From CAZDBA01 sp965224765 (GTDB taxonomy: Bacteria; Planctomycetota; Planctomycetia; Pirellulales; Pirellulaceae): 64,000 bases of DNA. Shown here one piece after another: positions 36,240 through 45,028 of the stretch. The position numbers were made by a program, and so were the translations under genes. Location of the stretch: assembly GCA_965224765.1 (NCBI GenBank), contig CBDDAC010000025.1, positions 1 to 64,000 on the forward strand. Direction: 5' to 3'. Under the pieces are notes generated by a model. It did no database searches, had not been told where the DNA came from, and worked only from the letters and a program-made list of their open reading frames with translations. How positions within the stretch are numbered: position 1 is the stretch's first letter; each line of letters starts with the position of its first letter.

Positions 36240-37916
36240 TCACTTGTTGCTTCGGCGATCCTTTTTGCCATTGCGATTGACGCTATTAATGTCGAATCCG
36301 TGAACGTTGTATCCCTGTTCATCAAATCCATTGATATTGAATCCACCTTGATCGAAGCCCAGCTTGTCAAAGCCGTTCAAGTTGAATCCATTGGAATCAA
36401 ATCCGAATGCGTCCAGCCCTGTGCGGTTGAACCCGTGTAGGTCAAAGCCACGATTGTTGAATCCGTCCTGATCGAAGCCTTGGCGATCAAAACCTTCCAC
36501 GTCAAGGCTCTCACGATTGAATCCATCCTGACCGAAACCTTTGAGGTCGTAACCGTCCCGGTCGAAACCTTGGGGGGTGAATCCATCGCGGTCGTATCCT
36601 TCGCGATCAAGTCCCTCGGCATTGAATCCTTCTGTGCTGTAGCCGTCCTGGTCGAGTCCTTCGCGGTTGAACCCGTCGTGGTTAAATCCGCTTAGCGAAT
36701 ACCCTTCTCGATCGTAGCCGTCAATGTTCCGGTCTTCGCGGTTGAACCCGTCCAGATCATAGCCTTCACGGTTGTATCGATCTTGATCGCGTCCGTCCCG
36801 GTCAAAGCCTTCATGATCAAATCCCTGGGTGTTGAACCCGTGGATGTTGTATCCCTCACGGTCGAATCCTTCGAGGCTGAAGCCCTCGGCATTGAAGCCT
36901 TCTTGGTTAAATCCTGTACGGTTGAATCCGTCGTGGTTAAATCCGCTTAGCGAATACCCTTCTCGATCGTAGCCGTCAACGTTCCGGTCTTCGCGGTTGA
37001 ACCCGTCCAGATCAAAGCCTTCACGGTTGTATCGATCTTGATCGCGTCCGTCCCGGTCGAAGCCTTCATGATCAAATCCCAGGGTGTTGAACCCGTGGAT
37101 GTTGTATCCCTCACGGTCGAAGCCTTCGAGGCTGAAGCCCTCGGCATTGAAGCCTTCTTGGTTAAATCCTGTACGGTTGAATCCGTCGTGGTTAAATCCG
37201 CTTAGCGAATACCCTTCTCGATCGTAGCCGTCAATGTCCCGGTCTTCGCGGTTGAACCCGTCCAGATCAAAGCCTTCACGGTTGTATCGATCTTGATCGC
37301 GTCCGTCCCGGTCGAAGCCTTCATGATCAAATCCCAGGGTGTTGAACCCGTGGATGTTGTATCCCTCACGGTCGAAGCCTTCGGAATCAAACCCTTCGCG
37401 ATTATAGCTTTCTTGATCCAGGCCTTTGCCGTCAAAGCCTAGAGCGTTGTAACCATCCCGGTTGAAACCGGTTGAGTCAAACCCATGAACGTTGTATCCG
37501 TCTCGATCAAATCCGTCAGAGTTCAAGCCATTGGCGTCGTAGCCGTCGTCAGATGAGTCGTCTTCGCCCTCAATCTGTTCATGTTGGACCTCTGGTTCGA
37601 CCAGTCGATCAAGGGAAACATCATCGAGTTCGATGTACTCGACCTCGCAACTGTCGCTTGTTTCGTATGTGGTCAGAACTTGAATACTTCCTTCTGCCAA
37701 GTCGATGACGGAGCAGTTTTCGTCGTTTGGAAACCCGGGGTGATTCAATAGGAAATCGATTTGATCCAAGGTTTTCTCGGCATCAACTGGAACTGTTTGA
37801 CCAGCAGACGTGCCAGTTTCGGCAGTTGTTGATGCATCTGTGTCGAGGTGGAGAACGGGTGCAGAGTCGTCCAATGGAAGCTCGGGTTGGTTCAAGTTTT
37901 CGTGCGCGTTGTTCAT
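36240..37916 (-). CDS. Protein made of about 85 G-[FY]-[DN]-x-x pentapeptide repeats
   Basis: I choose ATG 37916 (558 residues); an in-frame TTG at 37946 would add ten. Residues 1-125 are acidic and probably disordered (AEKTLDQIDFLLNHPGFPND, VEYIELDDVSLDRLVEPEVQ). From about residue 126 to 550 the chain is an unbroken run of pentads such as GFDRE, GYNIH, GFNTL, GFDHE, with Gly at 1, Phe/Tyr at 2 and Asp/Asn at 3. Seventeen pentads form an 85-residue super-repeat present almost identically three times (255-base DNA period), and a basic tail KKDRRSNK ends the protein. There is no signal peptide or membrane segment. This is not the A-[DN]-L-x-x pentapeptide family, since here the aromatic residue precedes the Asp/Asn. 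It could form a regular helix or solenoid, perhaps metal-binding through Asp/Asn; function unknown. Confidence 0.85.
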   Translation of the reverse strand: MNNAHENLNQPELPLDDSAPVLHLDTDASTTAETGTSAGQTVPVDAEKTLDQIDFLLNHPGFPNDENCSVIDLAEGSIQVLTTYETSDSCEVEYIELDDVSLDRLVEPEVQHEQIEGEDDSSDDGYDANGLNSDGFDRDGYNVHGFDSTGFNRDGYNALGFDGKGLDQESYNREGFDSEGFDREGYNIHGFNTLGFDHEGFDRDGRDQDRYNREGFDLDGFNREDRDIDGYDREGYSLSGFNHDGFNRTGFNQEGFNAEGFSLEGFDREGYNIHGFNTLGFDHEGFDRDGRDQDRYNREGFDLDGFNREDRNVDGYDREGYSLSGFNHDGFNRTGFNQEGFNAEGFSLEGFDREGYNIHGFNTQGFDHEGFDRDGRDQDRYNREGYDLDGFNREDRNIDGYDREGYSLSGFNHDGFNREGLDQDGYSTEGFNAEGLDREGYDRDGFTPQGFDRDGYDLKGFGQDGFNRESLDVEGFDRQGFDQDGFNNRGFDLHGFNRTGLDAFGFDSNGFNLNGFDKLGFDQGGFNINGFDEQGYNVHGFDINSVNRNGKKDRRSNK

Positions 37917-38212
37917 GGCGTATCTGTTCAATTGATAATCGTTCAACAGTGGGATTGCTTACTACAATCCCAAGGAACGGTAGGTCAGGTTTAGTGCGAG
38001 GTGAGTCGGATTTGGAGAAACCCTTGAATTTTTTGGTTGTAAATTGGGGGCGGAGTCGTCTTCGGTTGGGAGCATCGGAGGGGTCGTGCGGATTACGCTT
38101 GGTGGACAGTAGGTACATGAGCGAATCTGAAGTTGCGTATGGCTGTGGTTTGGCGAGTTTTTCAGAGAAGGGTCCGAACGCGTTGGCTCTTTGAGCCGGT
38201 GGCTGGTTTTCC

Positions 38213-38323
38213 TATCCATGGAAACCCGACGCGTCAGCGAGGACGTGTCAGGTTGTTCCTCGCTGACGCTTCGGGTTTCCGAATTAGGTGGAAGGTGAAG
38301 TGTTCAGATGCAGTTGGCTACTG
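38213..38323 (+). repeat. 111-bp direct repeat, unit 1, with internal hairpin
   Basis: Begins TATCCATGGAAACCCGACGC. Arms at 38220-38242 and 38258-38280 pair over 23 bases with one mismatch and a 15-base loop. After the hairpin it continues with GGAAGGTGAAGTGTTCAGAT to GGCTACTG. Confidence 0.85.
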
Positions 38324-38437
38324 AGTCATCCAGTCGGGACAGGCGGTTTTGCTGCTTCGGAAAACGGCAGTGGCTTCCGGTCTGCTGGGCTCCCGACCTC
38401 CCGGAGGAAGGGGGTCCAGTTTTTAGATTCGAAAATT

Positions 38438-38548
38438 TATCCATGGAAACCCGACGCGTCAGCGAGGACGTGTCAGGTTGTTCCTCGCTGACGCGTCGGG
38501 TTTCCAAAACAGGCGGAAGGTGAAATGTTCAGATGCAGTTGGCTACTG
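38438..38548 (+). repeat. 111-bp direct repeat, unit 2, with perfect hairpin
   Basis: Same unit 225 bases later. Arms 38445-38467 and 38483-38505 pair perfectly over 23 bases around a 15-base loop. A related partial copy is at 8431-8460. Confidence 0.85.
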
Positions 38549-38663
38549 GGCCAGCCACCAGTCGGGGATCTGGAGAAACCGTGTGGCGGTCAGCCATCGT
38601 CACCAGTTCAAAGAGTCAACGCATCAGGGCCTGCATTGGACGATAGACACAACAACAATCGTG

Positions 38664-39170
38664 TTAGTTGTTGAGGTTGTTGCGAAACTTGATTTTCTCA
38701 ATTAGCGTTTTGATGGTGTCGCCTTCGATTTTTCCGGAGACCGCTTCGATTGCTTTGACGGTATAGAGATACTTGAGGCTTTCATCGATCGTGAATTCGA
38801 CTTCGACTTCGTCTTCTTCAGAGGACGGATCACCTTCGGCAGTGATGGCAGCTTCGACGAAGTCGGTTAGCTGGGTAAACATGTTTTCTTCGTCGAAACT
38901 TTTTTGATTGACACCATCATCGACATCAATGCCAGCGATATTTCGTTCCTGGCCCGCACGTAAATTGACGTAGATGGTTGTGGGAGGGAACTCGGGAGCT
39001 TCGGATGGCGCATTGGTCGCAGCAGGCATGCGGATGTTGAAGTCCGCTTCCATCGCCGTGACTTTGAACGTCATGATGAAGAAAACCAGCAACTGAAACA
39101 CGATGTCAATCATCGCGGTCATGTTTAGCTTGATTTCTGAATCTGACTTGTCATTTTTGGTGAATCTCAT
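38664..39170 (-). CDS. ExbD/TolR-like biopolymer transport protein (second copy)
   Basis: 168 residues: a short cytoplasmic N terminus (MRFTKNDKSDSEIKLNMTAM), one membrane helix starting at IDIVFQLLVFFIMTF with the proton-carrying Asp in the MTAMIDIVFQ motif, then a periplasmic domain. The periplasmic part is longer and more acidic than usual, with an insert GDPSSEEDEVEVEF. ExbD-like subunits pair with an ExbB/MotA-like subunit to use the proton gradient for work at the outer membrane or periplasm. It is the last gene of a five-gene minus-strand cluster, 24 bases after the first ExbD-like gene. Confidence 0.88.
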   Translation of the reverse strand: MRFTKNDKSDSEIKLNMTAMIDIVFQLLVFFIMTFKVTAMEADFNIRMPAATNAPSEAPEFPPTTIYVNLRAGQERNIAGIDVDDGVNQKSFDEENMFTQLTDFVEAAITAEGDPSSEEDEVEVEFTIDESLKYLYTVKAIEAVSGKIEGDTIKTLIEKIKFRNNLNN

Positions 39171-39194
39171 GATATATGTACCTGCAGAAGGCAG

Positions 39195-39635
39195 CTAACG
39201 ATCTTCCTTAACGCGTAGCACAAAGTTTTCAAGTTCGCTTTCCTGGCATTTGGCGATCAGTTCCTGAACAAGTCCCGTGGCCGTGTCTTCATGGGAGCGA
39301 ATAATGACGGCAATGTTTCCAGGGACGACGCTCTCTCGTTTGGCGGCGGCGATTTCGCGATTGAGAAGTGAGTTCATGAACTCAATTTTTTCAATCGGTT
39401 GTCCAGCGGCCAAGACCTTGCCATCTGGAGTGAGGTTCAACGTGATTTGATAGTCTGGAACGACCTCGGGTGGTTTTGCCAGTAGCGCCGTTGGCAGCAT
39501 GATTTCTTCAGCCCGATCGACTTTGGAGAAGTTCATGATGATCATGAAAAACGCAATCAGTTGAAATGTCATGTCGATCATCGGCGTTAGGTCGCCTTCG
39601 AGGATCTCTGTTTTCTTGCGTCGATTGAATCGCAT
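39195..39635 (-). CDS. ExbD/TolR-like biopolymer transport protein (first copy)
   Basis: 146 residues, MRFNRRKKTEILEGDLTPMI opening, one helix (DMTFQLIAFFMIIMNF) with the conserved Asp in LTPMIDMTFQ, and a periplasmic domain ending LENFVLRVKEDR. It differs clearly from the neighbouring copy, so the two are not a recent duplication. The pair, with the ExbB-like gene 78 bases upstream, fits a heteromeric proton channel with two different D subunits. Confidence 0.9.
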   Translation of the reverse strand: MRFNRRKKTEILEGDLTPMIDMTFQLIAFFMIIMNFSKVDRAEEIMLPTALLAKPPEVVPDYQITLNLTPDGKVLAAGQPIEKIEFMNSLLNREIAAAKRESVVPGNIAVIIRSHEDTATGLVQELIAKCQESELENFVLRVKEDR

Positions 39636-39713
39636 GGTGTACTCAGGTTTTCAACGAATGAAGACTAATGTCAAACGCGGTGTGTCAGGTTTTGCTGGGA
39701 ATAGGAATTACGA

Positions 39714-40511
39714 CTATTCTTTTTTGTTGCCGACGTTTTCAAACCGACTCATCAAACCCTCACTGGTGATACCGACTTCCAGAACTAGGCGTTGGACACG
39801 GTTTCGCAGAATGTTGTAGGCGGCAATAGCGGGAATCGCGATCGCCAAACCAATCAAGGTCGTTAGCAGGGCTTTGGAGATTCCTTCGGCCAGTTCGTTG
39901 GGGTTTGGAGAGCCACCTCCGTTTGCGATCGAGTAAAACGAGTTAATCATTCCGTGTACGGTTCCAAACAGGCCGATCATCGGGCTGATCGTTCCGATCA
40001 AGCCAAGATAACTGAGGCGGTGCTCAAGTTTCATGCTTTCTTCTTCGCCCACTTCACCCATCGCAATCGTGGCGTGTTGATAGCTGTTGGATAACTTGGA
40101 CAGCCCCGAAGCCAAAACGTTGCCCATGAACGACTCATCACTTTTGGCCAACTCGTAGGCTTCTTGATACTGTTTCTCATCAAGATGGGCCTCAAAACCC
40201 TCGATTAGATGTTGGGGGCAAACGAATTCTCGTCTGGCCGACAGCATATTCATGATGAACAAAGCCACCAGAATGAAGGAAAGCGACAGGAAGACCAGGA
40301 TGTAGAGCCAGCCAAGCGAGGATACGAGCCAGCCGAGCAGGGTTTCGTTTCCTGCTTCTTCGCCACTGGTATCCGTGGCAGCTTCAGCACCTTCTTGTGC
40401 AAAAAGCAACGCAGAATCGAGGCTTGGCAGACAGGTGTATGCTGCACAAACCGCGAAAAACAAAATCGCAAACCGCAGGAAGTTTTTTGGGGTGAATAAG
40501 CGTACGTGCAT
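39714..40511 (-). CDS. MotA/TolQ/ExbB-type proton channel protein
   Basis: 265 residues. Unlike plain ExbB, it has an N-terminal signal-like helix (FAILFFAVCAAYTCLPSLDS) and an acidic linker before the core. The core has one helix (LGWLYILVFLSLSFILVALF), a cytoplasmic loop with YQEAYELAKSDESFMGNVLA, and two helices around LGLIGTISPMIGLFGTVHGM and LTTLIGLAIAIPAIAAYN, the hallmark regions of the TolQ/ExbB family. It forms the ring around which ExbD-like dimers assemble. It is followed by two ExbD-like genes and preceded by two TPR-type genes on the same strand. Confidence 0.9.
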   Translation of the reverse strand: MHVRLFTPKNFLRFAILFFAVCAAYTCLPSLDSALLFAQEGAEAATDTSGEEAGNETLLGWLVSSLGWLYILVFLSLSFILVALFIMNMLSARREFVCPQHLIEGFEAHLDEKQYQEAYELAKSDESFMGNVLASGLSKLSNSYQHATIAMGEVGEEESMKLEHRLSYLGLIGTISPMIGLFGTVHGMINSFYSIANGGGSPNPNELAEGISKALLTTLIGLAIAIPAIAAYNILRNRVQRLVLEVGITSEGLMSRFENVGNKKE

Positions 40512-40678
40512 CTTTTTCGTTCCGAGAATTCTTTAAAGCGTTGAGAGAGTGGCGAACTCAGGCAATATTCGATTGTAATTGGCTGAGTTCCTCCGGCAAT
40601 CCGGCGTAACTCAAAAAGCACTGCTTTTTGGGCACTTAGAGGCGATTAAGCAGGTTCAACCGCAGAAGCGGACCAGGC

Positions 40679-41746
40679 TCAGTTCCCCTGATCCATTTTT
40701 AGCTTCCAAATTGAATTGGCGTAGGTCCCGCTGAGTGTCTGTCGAGCGCTGTTGGCGCGGTCTGTTTCATTGAGTTGTGGCCAGATTTTGGCCAAGTGGT
40801 AAAGCGCTTCGGAGTGAGCAGCTGCTTCCGTCGAAAATAGAAGGTCAGTGTGCAAAAAAGCAATTGCCGCACCTCGCAATTCATTTTTCTTCAAATTGCA
40901 GACACCAAGCGTGTTGTAGCAAAGCGCGAATAATTCGGAATTATCCGCATTCTGATTTTTGATAATGTTTTCAACCGTTGCGATTGCCTCATCCACATTG
41001 CCCTGCAGGGCGTTGGCCTTCGCTGCCTGGCAGGTCGCCAGCAGTTTGTAATGCTGTGCGAGAGAGGTGCTGAGTTCGTGATTTTTCAGTTTTGCGTAGT
41101 TTTGACTGGCGTCGGAAAACTTTTCCATCATCATTTGAGCTTCCGCCAAATCGAACAGCCCTTTGAGTTGATATTCGGGCCAATTGGATGCTGCCAGTTT
41201 TGCGAATTCTATTTCGGCGAGATCCAGTCGGTTGATATTGACCAGCAGTTGACCATAAAGATCGAGTGTGGGGTAAAGTCGGTAGCTATTGGGATGGCTG
41301 GAAATGAAATCAAGGATGGCTGACCCAGCATCTCGCGTTGAAATTTGTCCGCTACTCAAGGCAAGCTTGCCCATGGTGTAAGCTTTGGCGTATTCGAATT
41401 CCTGACGTACGATTGGGTTCCTGGGTGGTTCCCCAATTTTTTGAAGTTCAGTCCATGCGGCAGCGTATTGCCCCGTCGTCATATTTTCCTTCGCGCGTTT
41501 CAGTTCACGAGGGGCTGTGTTCAAGTTGAACTTTTTTACATCGCGTACTGCAACGGTTTTGTCGCCAACACGAACTTCGTCAGGGCTAACGAGTTGAAGA
41601 GTACCACGAACTGGGCTGCCTGATTTCAAGAATACGGTGTCCTTTTGTGCCTGGCAATCGGAGGTGAGAGCCATCGCTCCAAGGAGAACAGCGATTCCAA
41701 CTGAAACGCGTCGCCACTGGATAGATAAATGCGTTTGATATTGCAT
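40679..41746 (-). CDS. Secreted TPR-repeat protein of the ExbB/ExbD cluster
   Basis: I take ATG 41746, one base after the upstream stop, which gives a signal sequence (VSVGIAVLLGAMALTSDCQA) after a short basic lead. Residues 35-85 form a beta-rich part (DTVFLKSGSPVRGTLQLVSP, DEVRVGDKTVAVRDVKKF), then helical TPR-like repeats follow (AKENMTTGQYAAAWTELQKI, LAEIEFAKLAASNWPEYQLK, ALCYNTLGVCNLKKNEL). About 355 residues. The position between a large TPR protein and the ExbB gene suggests it recruits or scaffolds partners in the periplasm. Confidence 0.78.
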   Translation of the reverse strand: MQYQTHLSIQWRRVSVGIAVLLGAMALTSDCQAQKDTVFLKSGSPVRGTLQLVSPDEVRVGDKTVAVRDVKKFNLNTAPRELKRAKENMTTGQYAAAWTELQKIGEPPRNPIVRQEFEYAKAYTMGKLALSSGQISTRDAGSAILDFISSHPNSYRLYPTLDLYGQLLVNINRLDLAEIEFAKLAASNWPEYQLKGLFDLAEAQMMMEKFSDASQNYAKLKNHELSTSLAQHYKLLATCQAAKANALQGNVDEAIATVENIIKNQNADNSELFALCYNTLGVCNLKKNELRGAAIAFLHTDLLFSTEAAAHSEALYHLAKIWPQLNETDRANSARQTLSGTYANSIWKLKMDQGN

Positions 41747-41747
41747 G

Positions 41748-44700
41748 TCAATTTTTCTCATCGTTGATGCGTTGTTCCAGGGCTTCGAATTTGGTTCGCC
41801 ATTTGTCGCCTCCCATTTCGGGGAAACGTTTTTTGAAGTTCGTGATTTCCTTTTTGGCGGAGTTAAACGCCTTTGGATTCTGGGAAAGTCGACCGTACTC
41901 AAACATGGTTCGTGTGTGTCCGTATTGGACCTGAAAGTAAACTTCCCGCATGTTTTCTTCGCGCTGGGTCTGCAGAAGCAATTGCCGCCAGCCCCAGATT
42001 CGATTTCTTTTTCGTCTCTTTTCGTCGGTGAATCGCTCTTTTCCGCTTAATGATTCTTTGTAGGCCAGGGCGAGGTTCTCCGCTTTCCCCCAGCGATAGA
42101 GGGTTTCTGCGGCATCAAGCTGCGCCTTTAGGTAATTGGGCTTCTCTTTGAGAACTTCGATCAACGCATCGATTGCTGCTTGGAATTGCCCAGTACCCCG
42201 TTTGGAAAGTGCTTGTAGGCGACCTAGTTCGAGATTGATGGTTGCTTCTTCGGGGTCGCCGGCGAAGCCAAGACTGCTTGCATGATTGAACGCTGCGTCT
42301 GCTTGAAGATAAAGGGACCGTCGGACGTTGGCGTCTGTATCTGCCAATTGGTCAGCAATCTGCAACATGGTTGCTCCTGCCCATAATACAGTTCGACCAT
42401 CGGTGGCGTCTTTCTCAAGTGAGCTAAGCAGTTTTCCAATGTTGGCCGCCAATGCCGATTTTTTGGAGGACTCGCCAGTGTCTTCGAAAAGGTCGTTCAG
42501 GCGAGCTGCAATGACTTTGTAGGTTGCCAAAAGTTGTTTCTTGCCGGTTTCGCCCTGCGAGTCGAGGATCTGCTTGAGGCCCTGAAGCGCACCCAGGCAC
42601 TTGTTGGTGAGTTCCTCCTGGTCGTACCCCTCTTCCTTCATGGCCGCCAGGTAGGTGTTGATCGCGATTCGGTAGGTCTCACGCGAAAACGTCTGAGAAT
42701 GTTTTGATCCTGTAATGGCGGGGTGCTTTTGCTTGATCAAATCAAGAGGAGCGATGCGGGATTTTTCAAGCTGAAATAATGCTTTAGCCGGATCGTTGTT
42801 GGCCAAGTGTGCCTGGACCAATCGCATCGATCCAATCGCAGATGAAAAATTGAGTTGACTGACGTTGCTGTTTTGAACGCCCTCGTGAAGAAGCGAAATA
42901 ACCGCAGCCAGCTTTTCGGCATCTCGGGGATCTTCTTTGTAGTATACGCTCCAAAGGCTGGAGCCAATTTTGAGCGAGAGATTGGTGCGAGACGGGTGGT
43001 CGGCGGGGATGGTTTTTAGAAACTCTTCTGCAGCGGCGTATTTTTTTTCAATGACCGAAATGCTGGCCATCTTGCTTGCGGCATCAATTGCTTCTAATGA
43101 GCCCGCCCACTTCCGAATGATTTTATTGCCTACCTCGAAGAGTCGTCGGCCCTCAAAAGATTTTTGGTCGGCTGGTGCCGCATCATAAAGGCGACTGTAG
43201 CTTTTGATGACAAGTCCGGCTGCCTGCTGACTCCAGTCCACGTTGGCATAACGGTCGAGCATGAACTCGCCAATAATTCCTGACTCGTAATATCTTTGGC
43301 TCGTGTAGTAGCAATAGCATTGTAGATATCGAATCAGGTTAAGGTCTTCGCGAAGGGTGGCGCTGTCGGCCAGCGTCAGGGCTCGTTTCAGCATCGCCAA
43401 GGTCGTATCGGATTGCTCCAGCAACTCGCTCTTGGCGAGGTTCAGGTTCTCGGAAGCCGTTGTTTTTTCTGCTTCACTTTTTGCTGTTTTTACCTTGCCC
43501 TTGCTTTCCGAGACTTGTAGCGAAGCAATTTCGAGTTCGCTGGCCAGTTCGCGGGCTTTTTCCTTGGCATCCAGAAATGTCTTGATCTCCTGATCTTCAT
43601 CTTTTGCCAACTCGCCCACGTCAATGTTCCACTCCGTTAAGAGTTTGCGAGATTCTTCGCGGACAGGACTTGCGGACCGTGAAACCGTTCGCGTGAGAAC
43701 CGCAGCTTTTTTGTTCCAGCGACTGACCTCACTGGATTTCCCACCATTGGATTTGATCTCGGTCGCTCGGGCACGATAAGCTTTGGCAAGTTCCAATTGA
43801 ATCCGCAGCCACTCTGGTTGGACCTTATTTTTTCGATCCAGCAAACCGACATGGGGCTCAATTGAGGCGATAATTTGGTTGATGGGATAGGGTTCCATCG
43901 CGTTCCAGCAATCCAACGCAACCATTGCAGCCCGGCGAATGATTTTTCGAGAGTTGCTTTTATGGGGTAGGTTCAGCAGTTCATCCGCGAAGGAAAGAGC
44001 TTCTTTGTACTTCTTGAGTTTAAAATTCGTTCGTGCGGCAAAGTAACAGGAGTCCAACGCCTGCCGCCGGTTTTTCGAAAACGATCGGTACTTGTCCCAG
44101 AGGACGGCAAACTCGCTTGCAGCCAAAGAGAGCTGCTCCGTTTTTTTGGCTTGGTTGGTGTAAGTGTCTGACAGAGTTTCACGAATGATTGGGATCATCA
44201 TGCGAACTGCCACAAACTTTCGGCGAAGCTCGTCTCGTTTTTGTGTCGATTGATCGATGTTTTGAGTGTCGACTTTAAAATCCGCCAGAATGTTCTTTAA
44301 CGTTTCCTGGGCGGTAAGGTAACCGTTGAGCGATTTTTCCAATTGTGCTCTGGCGCTGGAAAGTTGTACTTCTTTTTCCTGAGCCGTTAGGCGATCAAGT
44401 TGGCTTCGTTGCAGATAGACGCGTCCCTGGCGATAGGAAAGATTGGCTTGGTATTGTTGTGCCGTTGCCAGTGACTCTGGGTCTCGTGTGTGGGCCGTAT
44501 AGTCGTCAAGCAGTTTTTGCGCTTGGGTAAGTTTCGTTTCCCATTTTTCGGGGTCACGAATCTTGTTGACACTCTGAATCAGGGTTTCGGCTTTTTCAAG
44601 TGGGATCTTTTTGCGAAAGGATGGGTCAATCAAATCGCTCTGTTCAAGCCCCTCAAGATATTGCATTGCAAGATCATAGTAGCCGTTGTCTCGCAGCGCC

Positions 44701-44840
44701 TGAACAAATTCCTTGGCGGGTTCCTGAGCCTGGGAATATGAAGAGGCTGCGAAAAGCAGAAGGCAAAAACATGTGGCGAAAAACCGCGGTTTAAACGTGC
44801 GCAAAACGGTAACCCATGAAACGTATCGCCTTTGCCTCAT
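41748..44840 (-). CDS. Large secreted TPR-repeat protein, first gene of the ExbB/ExbD cluster
   Basis: 1030 residues: a signal peptide (FFATCFCLLLFAASSYSQAQ) and then tandem helical pairs over the whole length, for example NGYYDLAMQYLEGLEQSDL, ATAQQYQANLSYRQGRVYLQ, FKLKKYKEALSFADELLNLP, AQLDAAETLYRWGKAENLAL and YFQVQYGHTRTMFEYGRLSQ. A charged coiled-coil-like stretch (AKEKARELASELEIASLQVS) lies in the middle. Such long TPR proteins usually act as scaffolds. The next gene begins one base after this stop, so it is translationally coupled. With the ExbB/ExbD genes it probably forms an energised envelope complex special to planctomycetes (inference). Confidence 0.8.
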   Translation of the reverse strand: MRQRRYVSWVTVLRTFKPRFFATCFCLLLFAASSYSQAQEPAKEFVQALRDNGYYDLAMQYLEGLEQSDLIDPSFRKKIPLEKAETLIQSVNKIRDPEKWETKLTQAQKLLDDYTAHTRDPESLATAQQYQANLSYRQGRVYLQRSQLDRLTAQEKEVQLSSARAQLEKSLNGYLTAQETLKNILADFKVDTQNIDQSTQKRDELRRKFVAVRMMIPIIRETLSDTYTNQAKKTEQLSLAASEFAVLWDKYRSFSKNRRQALDSCYFAARTNFKLKKYKEALSFADELLNLPHKSNSRKIIRRAAMVALDCWNAMEPYPINQIIASIEPHVGLLDRKNKVQPEWLRIQLELAKAYRARATEIKSNGGKSSEVSRWNKKAAVLTRTVSRSASPVREESRKLLTEWNIDVGELAKDEDQEIKTFLDAKEKARELASELEIASLQVSESKGKVKTAKSEAEKTTASENLNLAKSELLEQSDTTLAMLKRALTLADSATLREDLNLIRYLQCYCYYTSQRYYESGIIGEFMLDRYANVDWSQQAAGLVIKSYSRLYDAAPADQKSFEGRRLFEVGNKIIRKWAGSLEAIDAASKMASISVIEKKYAAAEEFLKTIPADHPSRTNLSLKIGSSLWSVYYKEDPRDAEKLAAVISLLHEGVQNSNVSQLNFSSAIGSMRLVQAHLANNDPAKALFQLEKSRIAPLDLIKQKHPAITGSKHSQTFSRETYRIAINTYLAAMKEEGYDQEELTNKCLGALQGLKQILDSQGETGKKQLLATYKVIAARLNDLFEDTGESSKKSALAANIGKLLSSLEKDATDGRTVLWAGATMLQIADQLADTDANVRRSLYLQADAAFNHASSLGFAGDPEEATINLELGRLQALSKRGTGQFQAAIDALIEVLKEKPNYLKAQLDAAETLYRWGKAENLALAYKESLSGKERFTDEKRRKRNRIWGWRQLLLQTQREENMREVYFQVQYGHTRTMFEYGRLSQNPKAFNSAKKEITNFKKRFPEMGGDKWRTKFEALEQRINDEKN

Positions 44841-45028
44841 TCCGCCTCTACCTCATCCCAAATCAAGAAGTCTCATCGACGCAAACGTGGACCATCGTCC
44901 TCAAATCATTTGAATCGCTCTGTCTCACATCCCCATGATATCAATTTTCGCAGGTCTGAGTACAAAGTGAATAGATCATTTTTCCCGAAAGCGTGTCCTT
45001 CCTTGCGAATGTGGGATAAAATCGAGGT

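Larger units (their letters stand above)
37947..38663. other. Long intergenic region with duplicated hairpin element
   Basis: No credible gene; open frames here have repeat-derived composition. It holds the two 111-base direct repeats listed separately and the start of the pentapeptide gene's promoter region. About 115 bases remain between the second repeat and the ExbD-like stop at 38664. Confidence 0.5.

Noticed and set aside
36240..37550. Regularly spaced short repeats that could look like a CRISPR array
   Set aside because: The period is 15 bases with no unique spacers, and the minus strand is a continuous open frame encoding the pentapeptide protein.
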